Assembly: GCA_964650975.1 (NCBI GenBank)
Contig: CAZYWA010000256.1
Span: 1 to 10,465 of the forward strand
Direction of reading: 5' to 3'
DNA from: CAZYWA01 sp964650975 [NCBI: uncultured bacterium]
Lineage (GTDB): Bacteria; JADJOY01
Length of the DNA stretch: 10,465 nt
Numbering within the stretch: position 1 is the first letter of the stretch; the number at the start of each line of letters is the position of its first letter. The notes beneath the pieces are model-generated. The model ran no database searches and was not told the origin of the DNA. It saw nothing but the letters and a program-made list of their open reading frames with translations. Positions 6,616 through 10,465 of the stretch are shown here, one piece after another. A program made the position numbers and the translations under genes.

Positions 6616-7065
6616 ATGGTGTCAGACTCCGGCGCCCCACCCCTGACCGTCGCCGAGCTGATTCGCGAACTGGTCGCGGACGATCCCGGCCGCCGCTACG
6701 TGGCCGCGCACCACCTCGCGAACCTCGAGCGCGGCTCTCTCGCGCCGGCCATCGGACCTTTGCTCGCCACGCTCGAGAGCGATCCGAGCGCCATGACCCG
6801 GAACGCCGCGGCCTGGGCGCTCTTCAAGGCGAACCCGCTCGCCTCGAGCTTCCTCCCGCAACTCCTGCTGCTGCTCAAGAGCGACCAGGCGGACGTTCGC
6901 GGCTGGGCCTCGAGCATTCTCGCGCGCTCCGCTCCCGGCGACCCGCGAGTGAGGCCACTGCTCGAGGTCATGGCCAGCACCGACCTCGACTCCGAGACAC
7001 GCTGGCGCGCCCGCGAAGCGCTTCACGATCTGGGCGTGACGCCGGTGAGCGACGAAGGGTCGTGA
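6616..7065 (+). CDS. small HEAT-repeat protein
   Basis: The 149-residue protein is nearly all alpha-helix and divides into about four HEAT-like helical hairpins: residues 12-40, 41-74, 76-109 and 110-140. Each has the usual L..LL..L first helix and a second helix ending in A..AL-type positions (AAAWALFKANP, VRGWASSILARSA, WRAREALHDLG). HEAT repeats are binding scaffolds, so a partner-binding role is likely and no enzymatic activity is implied. No signal peptide is seen, so it is probably cytoplasmic. ATG 6616 is the only sensible start, but no clear Shine-Dalgarno precedes it. An imperfect palindrome (6598-6614) sits directly in front, and an out-of-frame ATG at 6605 opens a 13-codon frame that overlaps the start. 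It diverges from the beta-helix gene, about 190 bases apart, and converges on the helicase gene with 24 bases between them. Confidence 0.75.
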   Translation: MVSDSGAPPLTVAELIRELVADDPGRRYVAAHHLANLERGSLAPAIGPLLATLESDPSAMTRNAAAWALFKANPLASSFLPQLLLLLKSDQADVRGWASSILARSAPGDPRVRPLLEVMASTDLDSETRWRAREALHDLGVTPVSDEGS

Positions 7066-7082
7066 AGGCGGGGTCGCGCCGT

Positions 7083-7099
7083 CCGCCGGCTAACGGCGG
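7083..7099. terminator. hairpin at the 3' end of the helicase gene, stop codon in the loop
   Basis: CCGCCG (7083-7088) and CGGCGG (7094-7099) form a perfect six-base stem around the loop GCTAA. The TAG stop of the minus-strand helicase (7090-7092) lies inside the loop. It sits between two convergent genes, so it could serve as a weak terminator for both. There is no T-tract. Confidence 0.35.
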
Positions 7100-8916
7100 C
7101 GCAGCATGGTGCGCGCCAGGGTCAGGCGCTGCTCGAGCTGCTTCACGGTTCCGACGCTGATGCGCCGGATGCCGACTTCCGCGTTGAGCTCGGCGTTGAG
7201 CTCGGCGTGCGTCTTGCCGAGCACGTGCACCAGCGCGCGCACCGCTTCGCTGTTGGCTTCGCGCAGCGCGCGGCGCCGCGCCAAGCCTCCCCGCGCCGGC
7301 GCAGCGGGCGCGGGCGGTACGTCCGGTGGATGCGGATCGGCCTCGGGAACGGGCACGACGGGTGTCGAGCGGTGCACGATCAGCCCGATCGGGTGCAGAC
7401 GCTCGGGCGAGCCGCCGCCCCGCGGGGCACCGACGAGATCGGGGATCTCGTCGGCCCCGCCCTCGGTGCGCGCGGGCTCACCCGCGTCCGCGCTCGCATC
7501 GACTTCGTGCTCGGCGCCATAGACGCGGACCGCGTCGAGCGGCCGTCCGTCCTCGTCGAGCGGCACCGCGGAGATCGCGGCGAAGAGCGAGAGCTGCTCG
7601 GGTGGATCGGCATCGCGCTGGCCTCTCGGGTCGAGAGGGTCGAGCCAATCGCCGTTCACGTCGCGCCGGCGGTCGCGGCTCAGGTTGTGACGGCGCTGTT
7701 CCGCGATCGCCGAGCCGAAGGTGCGAAGCCGCACGTCGTCGGGGATGAACATGTAGGCCGCTTGCTGGCGAAGTCGCGCGTTCCAGCGCACCAGCCGCCC
7801 CACCGCCTGCCGGAAGAAGAGCTCGGTCACGGTGTTGGTGGCGTAGACGCCCACCCGCAGCCGCGGGATGTCGACGCCTTCCGACACCATGCGCACCGCG
7901 ACGATCCACGGCGCCGATCCCTCGGCGAAGCGGCTGATCTTCTGCGACGCCGCGGGATCGTCCGAGGTGGCGACCACCGGCGCCACTCGCAGGCGCTCGC
8001 GCAGGATCGCGGCGATCCCCTTGGCGTGATCCTGGTCGATCGCGATCACCAGCCCGCCAGCGCTCGGGTCGCGAGCGCGCAGGTGCACGAGCTGCGCGTG
8101 CGCCTGCGCGAGCACCGTGGGCAACCAATCGCCCGAGGTGTCGAGCGCGGTGCGCAGACGCTGACTCGCGAGATCGCGCGTCAGGCTGTCGCTGAAGGTC
8201 GCATCGTGGGTGACGCCGTCGGGCGCCACCCATTCCATACGTCCGTTGATACGTGGGAAATAGACCGGCCGCACCACCTGCCCGTCGCGGAGCGCGTCGC
8301 CGTAGCCGTATTCGAAATCCGGCTGCGCGACCTCGCCGTGGTAACGGATGAAGGGAATCGTGATCTGATCCGATCGAAAGGGCGTTCCCGAGAGGCAGAG
8401 ACGCCGCCACGCGGGCTCGAACGCGTGCCGGACGCCGTCGCCCCACGAGCGGCTCTCGCCGGCGTGGTGCACCTCGTCGAGCACCACGAACGCGCTTCGA
8501 ACCAGCTGACGAAACACCTCGGGCGAACCCGCGACCTGCGGATACGTGACCACCACTCCGTGCACGTCCGACGGCAGCCCGCCATAGGCGACGGTCCACT
8601 CGGGGTCGAGATGGATGTCGAGGCCGTCGGCGGCGTGCGCCCACTGCTGCTTCAGGTGCTGCGTCGGAACCACGATCACCACGCGCCGGATCGCGCGCGC
8701 CACCAGCGCACGGCGCGCGGCGGTCAGCGCGAACGTGGTCTTGCCGGCACCCGGTGTCGCGACGGCCAGAAAGTCCGCCGCCCCGCTCGCTTCGAACTGC
8801 TCGAGCGCCAGACGCTGCCAGGGACGGAGCCTGAGCCCGTCGGGCCGGCGCCCGGCGCTCGACCCGCTCAGCCCACCTGGGCGCCCGCTGGTTCGATCAG
8901 AAGCGAGCGTCGGCAC
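7090..8916 (-). CDS. SF2 DEAD/DEAH helicase, SSL2-like, with C-terminal extension
   Basis: From the GTG at 8916 the product has 608 residues. The helicase core carries LRPWQ at 30-34, Walker A ATPGAGKTT at 53-61, motif Ia VVPTQHL at 82-88, motif II DEVHH at 147-151, motif III SGTPFR at 176-181, motif V SEGVDIP at 345-351 and motif VI QAVGRLVR at 370-377. It resembles the SSL2/RAD25-type (COG1061) helicases widespread in actinobacteria. Residues about 410-545 are an acidic, Pro/Ala-rich linker, probably disordered, containing the pentapeptide QLSLF at 441-445. Residues about 550-608 form a helical C-terminal domain (REANSEAVRALVHVLGKTHA onward) with an ELNAELNAE repeat. It is probably a cytoplasmic ATP-driven nucleic-acid translocase; its biological role is unknown. 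The frame continues to an ATG at 9213, but the extra 99 residues are Arg/Ser-rich, match no domain and lack a ribosome-binding site, so GTG 8916 is preferred. That start also lacks a clear Shine-Dalgarno and remains uncertain. Confidence 0.88.
   Translation of the reverse strand: MPTLASDRTSGRPGGLSGSSAGRRPDGLRLRPWQRLALEQFEASGAADFLAVATPGAGKTTFALTAARRALVARAIRRVVIVVPTQHLKQQWAHAADGLDIHLDPEWTVAYGGLPSDVHGVVVTYPQVAGSPEVFRQLVRSAFVVLDEVHHAGESRSWGDGVRHAFEPAWRRLCLSGTPFRSDQITIPFIRYHGEVAQPDFEYGYGDALRDGQVVRPVYFPRINGRMEWVAPDGVTHDATFSDSLTRDLASQRLRTALDTSGDWLPTVLAQAHAQLVHLRARDPSAGGLVIAIDQDHAKGIAAILRERLRVAPVVATSDDPAASQKISRFAEGSAPWIVAVRMVSEGVDIPRLRVGVYATNTVTELFFRQAVGRLVRWNARLRQQAAYMFIPDDVRLRTFGSAIAEQRRHNLSRDRRRDVNGDWLDPLDPRGQRDADPPEQLSLFAAISAVPLDEDGRPLDAVRVYGAEHEVDASADAGEPARTEGGADEIPDLVGAPRGGGSPERLHPIGLIVHRSTPVVPVPEADPHPPDVPPAPAAPARGGLARRRALREANSEAVRALVHVLGKTHAELNAELNAEVGIRRISVGTVKQLEQRLTLARTMLRRR
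7181..7204. repeat. 12-base perfect tandem repeat in the helicase C-terminal domain
   Basis: GCGTTGAGCTCG occurs twice without a gap, followed by a partial third copy (GCGT). It encodes the doubled ELNA of ELNAELNAE. The unit is a multiple of three, so copy-number change would keep the frame and alter helix length by four residues per unit. Confidence 0.8.
7582..7596 (-). other. codons for QLSLF, a beta-clamp-binding-type pentapeptide
   Basis: The five residues match exactly the bacterial sliding-clamp (DnaN) binding consensus QL[S/D]LF. They lie in the linker directly after the helicase core, flanked by DPPE and AAISAV, where a short peptide would be exposed. The match is seen; clamp binding is inferred. 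Confidence 0.5.
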
Positions 8917-9137
8917 GAGATCGCAGAACCGAGGAACCGGAAGGCCACGCGCGCGCGGGTCGCGACGACGATGACGACGCGCTCCCGACCCGCTGCATGG
9001 CGAAGCCGAGCGTAGCACGCAAGTCGTCGACGGATCGGTTCGGGGCGAAACCGAGCTTCGAGGAGATCGATCGCTGCGCTTTCCCGGTGCGGAACGGCAC
9101 TCGCTCGACCTCCGGCAGGCTGAGGATCGGGAAACTG

Positions 9138-9146
9138 TGGTATTCT
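9138..9146 (+). promoter_or_regulatory. possible extended -10 promoter element for the lipoprotein gene
   Basis: TGGTATTCT fits an extended -10 (TGn-TATnnT-like) in the most A/T-rich part of the gap. The -35 position (near GGCTGA) is poor. If used, the leader would be about 140 bases. Weak evidence. Confidence 0.22.
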
Positions 9147-9272
9147 CCGAGATATTTCTTTCGCCACGATACAGGACCAGGAGGCGAGGACGGACCCGCT
9201 CGCTCCAACACATTTTTTCGCAAGTCTCAGCGTGGACAGACCTGGATTGGCCGATCCGAGCCGCCGGTGCTG

Positions 9273-9284
9273 TCCCCTAGGGGA
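9273..9284 (+). promoter_or_regulatory. 12-base perfect palindrome overlapping the lipoprotein ribosome-binding site
   Basis: TCCCCTAGGGGA is its own reverse complement. Its right half supplies most of the Shine-Dalgarno sequence AGGGGAG (9279-9285), five bases before the ATG at 9291. A protein bound here, or a short RNA stem, would cover the ribosome-binding site; this is inference. Confidence 0.45.
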
Positions 9285-9290
9285 GACGAG

Positions 9291-10433
9291 ATGATCGCGC
9301 AACAAAAAAATCATCGGATGGCCGCGCGCCTGGTGGTAGCCATGGGGCTCGCGGCCGGCTGCCAGACCGTCGATCAGACGCAGCTCCGCTCGGAGACCTC
9401 CTACGAAGTCATGCAGTCGTCGGACACCACGCTCACCACCGGTCAAACCTGGACCGTGGGTCAATCGGGGCTCCTCTCCGGCATCGAGGTCTCGATGTGC
9501 GCCAACACCTCGCAGCCTCTCGCGCTGGTCGTGGACGTCGGGGGCCAGCAGGCGCCGGTCTCCGTTCCACAGCTGCCCACGTGCGCTCCCGGCACGACCG
9601 CTCCCCCGTCTCTCTCATCGAGCGTCGGCGGGCCCGGCTACTTCGTCATCACGCCCAGCATTCCGGTGAGCGCCGGCGATACGGCCGGGTTCACCGTCCT
9701 GGTTCCGCCGAACTCCCAGTCGGCGGGCAACTTCGCGATCCTCGGCGGTGTCGCGGCGCCCGACCGGTATCCGGGCGGCCAGCTGCTCCAGAACTCGCTC
9801 CCGATCGAGGCGCCGACCTCGACCGCGGATCTCGCGTTCAAGACCGTCTTCACCCCGTACACCGTGCCGCCGGTCAAGCGGCTCACCATCGACGTCGCGG
9901 CCGATCCGGCGGACGCGAGCGCGATCTTCGCCACGGTGGGTACCTCGGTCGGGCCGTTCCTGTGCCCGAGCTCGGGCAGCGTGCACACGTGCACCGCGTC
10001 GTTCCCGCCGGGGACGACGGTGTCGCTCACCTCGACGGTCGGCCCCGCCACGGCGCTCGAGGATTACGCGGGCGACTGCACCGGACGCACCTGCACCGTG
10101 ACGATGTCGGCCGATCGCCACGTCACCGCAACCTTCGGCGCCGGCGCGCCGCTCGTCGTGCACATGGTCGCGGATCCCGCGTGCGGCCCGAGCCCGCAGG
10201 GCACCGTGACCTCCGCCCCCGAGGGCCTCTCGTGCGCGTTCACGGATCCAGGGCCGACCACCTGCTCGGCCAACTTCCCGCTCGGATCGCCGGTCTCGCT
10301 CACGTCCGCGCCGGATGCCCAGACCACCTTCGTCGGCTTCACCGGATCGTGCGAGGGACCCTCCTGCGACCTGGTCATGGACGACGCGCTCGACGTCACC
10401 GCCGACTTCTGCGGCAGCGCCGGCCCAGGATAA
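9291..10433 (+). CDS. lipoprotein with beta-sandwich-like domain and two InlB-type repeats
   Basis: The 380-residue product starts with a basic N-region and a hydrophobic stretch ending in GLAAGC, a plausible lipobox with C24 as the acylated residue, so it is probably anchored to a membrane by lipid. Residues about 37-190 are Ser/Thr/Gly/Val-rich and beta-like (GQTWTVGQSGLLSGIEVSMC; DRYPGGQLL; TADLAFKTVF). They resemble jelly-roll domains found in extracellular bacterial proteins. Residues about 196-283 and 286-374 are two divergent InlB-B-type repeats, each with a P.G..VSLTS segment, a cysteine-flanked GxC.G..C element (GDCTGRTC; GSCEGPSC) and a final V.A.F strand. Repeated cysteine pairs suggest disulfides. 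ATG 9291 is supported by AGGGGAG five bases upstream; ATG 9318 is a weaker alternative. Codons 4-7 contain an A7 run. Function is unknown; a cell-surface binding role is inferred. Confidence 0.85.
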   Translation: MIAQQKNHRMAARLVVAMGLAAGCQTVDQTQLRSETSYEVMQSSDTTLTTGQTWTVGQSGLLSGIEVSMCANTSQPLALVVDVGGQQAPVSVPQLPTCAPGTTAPPSLSSSVGGPGYFVITPSIPVSAGDTAGFTVLVPPNSQSAGNFAILGGVAAPDRYPGGQLLQNSLPIEAPTSTADLAFKTVFTPYTVPPVKRLTIDVAADPADASAIFATVGTSVGPFLCPSSGSVHTCTASFPPGTTVSLTSTVGPATALEDYAGDCTGRTCTVTMSADRHVTATFGAGAPLVVHMVADPACGPSPQGTVTSAPEGLSCAFTDPGPTTCSANFPLGSPVSLTSAPDAQTTFVGFTGSCEGPSCDLVMDDALDVTADFCGSAGPG

Positions 10434-10465
10434 AGCGGCCCCGGAAGGCAGCTTGAAGAGCGCGA

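Larger units (their letters stand above)
8917..9290. other. divergent intergenic region between helicase and lipoprotein genes
   Basis: These 374 bases hold no convincing gene. All open frames through them are Arg/Ser-rich and lack ribosome-binding sites. The stretch 9130-9220 is clearly richer in A/T than the coding regions around it, as expected for a promoter region. The lipoprotein ribosome-binding site lies at the right end within a short palindrome. Confidence 0.55.

Noticed and set aside
7207-9015. A 602-codon plus-strand open frame opposite the helicase gene
   Set aside because: It is antisense to a protein with a full helicase motif set, is His/Arg-rich, has no recognisable domain, and is expected from the high GC content.
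8917-9213. 99-residue N-terminal extension of the helicase to ATG 9213
   Set aside because: It is Arg/Ser-rich, has no ribosome-binding site, crosses the A/T-richer promoter-like patch, and lies before the point where helicase similarity starts.
8997-9290. Upstream extension of the lipoprotein frame
   Set aside because: A strong ribosome-binding site and the signal peptide place the start at 9291; the upstream residues would bury the signal peptide inside the protein.
1-10465. CRISPR array, tRNA/rRNA genes, insertion sequence, toxin-antitoxin or defence island
   Set aside because: Reading both strands showed no regularly spaced repeats, no tRNA-like fold with conserved loops, no transposase motifs and no paired small toxin/antitoxin genes. 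The helicase alone does not make a defence system.

Overview
The window is GC-rich throughout, with strong G/C preference at third codon positions. It carries seven supported protein genes and no RNA genes, CRISPR array or insertion sequence that I can see. The gene set suggests an environmental Gram-negative bacterium: a PilT-type pilus-retraction ATPase, a lipobox-bearing lipoprotein, and a secreted CSLREA/choice-of-anchor-Q beta-helix protein. A myxobacterial, Binatota-like or other deltaproteobacteria-like lineage would fit. That placement is inference from gene content, not from a marker gene.

Layout, left to right. (1) Minus strand: a Rieske/FAD/NAD oxidoreductase of the AIFM3-like family, cut by the left window edge, lies 22 bases downstream of a pirin gene; the two look like one operon. 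(2) Plus strand: a 174-residue multi-pass membrane protein of unknown function starts just upstream of the pirin operon and diverges from it. (3) Minus strand: a PilT/PilU-like ATPase converges on the membrane protein. A single hairpin between them contains both stop codons. (4) A roughly 330-base gap holds no convincing gene. (5) Minus strand: an 856-residue exported protein is built from two tandem copies of a module of about 395 residues. A strong hairpin and a G7 Shine-Dalgarno tract sit just before its start. (6) Plus strand: a small 149-residue HEAT-repeat protein. (7) Minus strand: an SF2 (SSL2-like) DNA helicase with a disordered acidic/proline-rich linker, which contains a match to the beta-clamp-binding pentapeptide, and a separate helical C-terminal domain. 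(8) A gap of about 375 bases, with a possible promoter. (9) Plus strand: a lipoprotein with a beta-sandwich-like middle region and two divergent InlB-type repeats.

Only the oxidoreductase and pirin look functionally linked by position. The two cell-surface proteins and the pilus ATPase would fit surface interaction or motility, but nothing in the sequence ties them into one system. I did not find a clear new multi-gene system. The features most worth a second look are the QLSLF motif in the helicase linker, the internally duplicated CSLREA protein with its structured leader, and the hairpins built around stop codons at the two convergent junctions.
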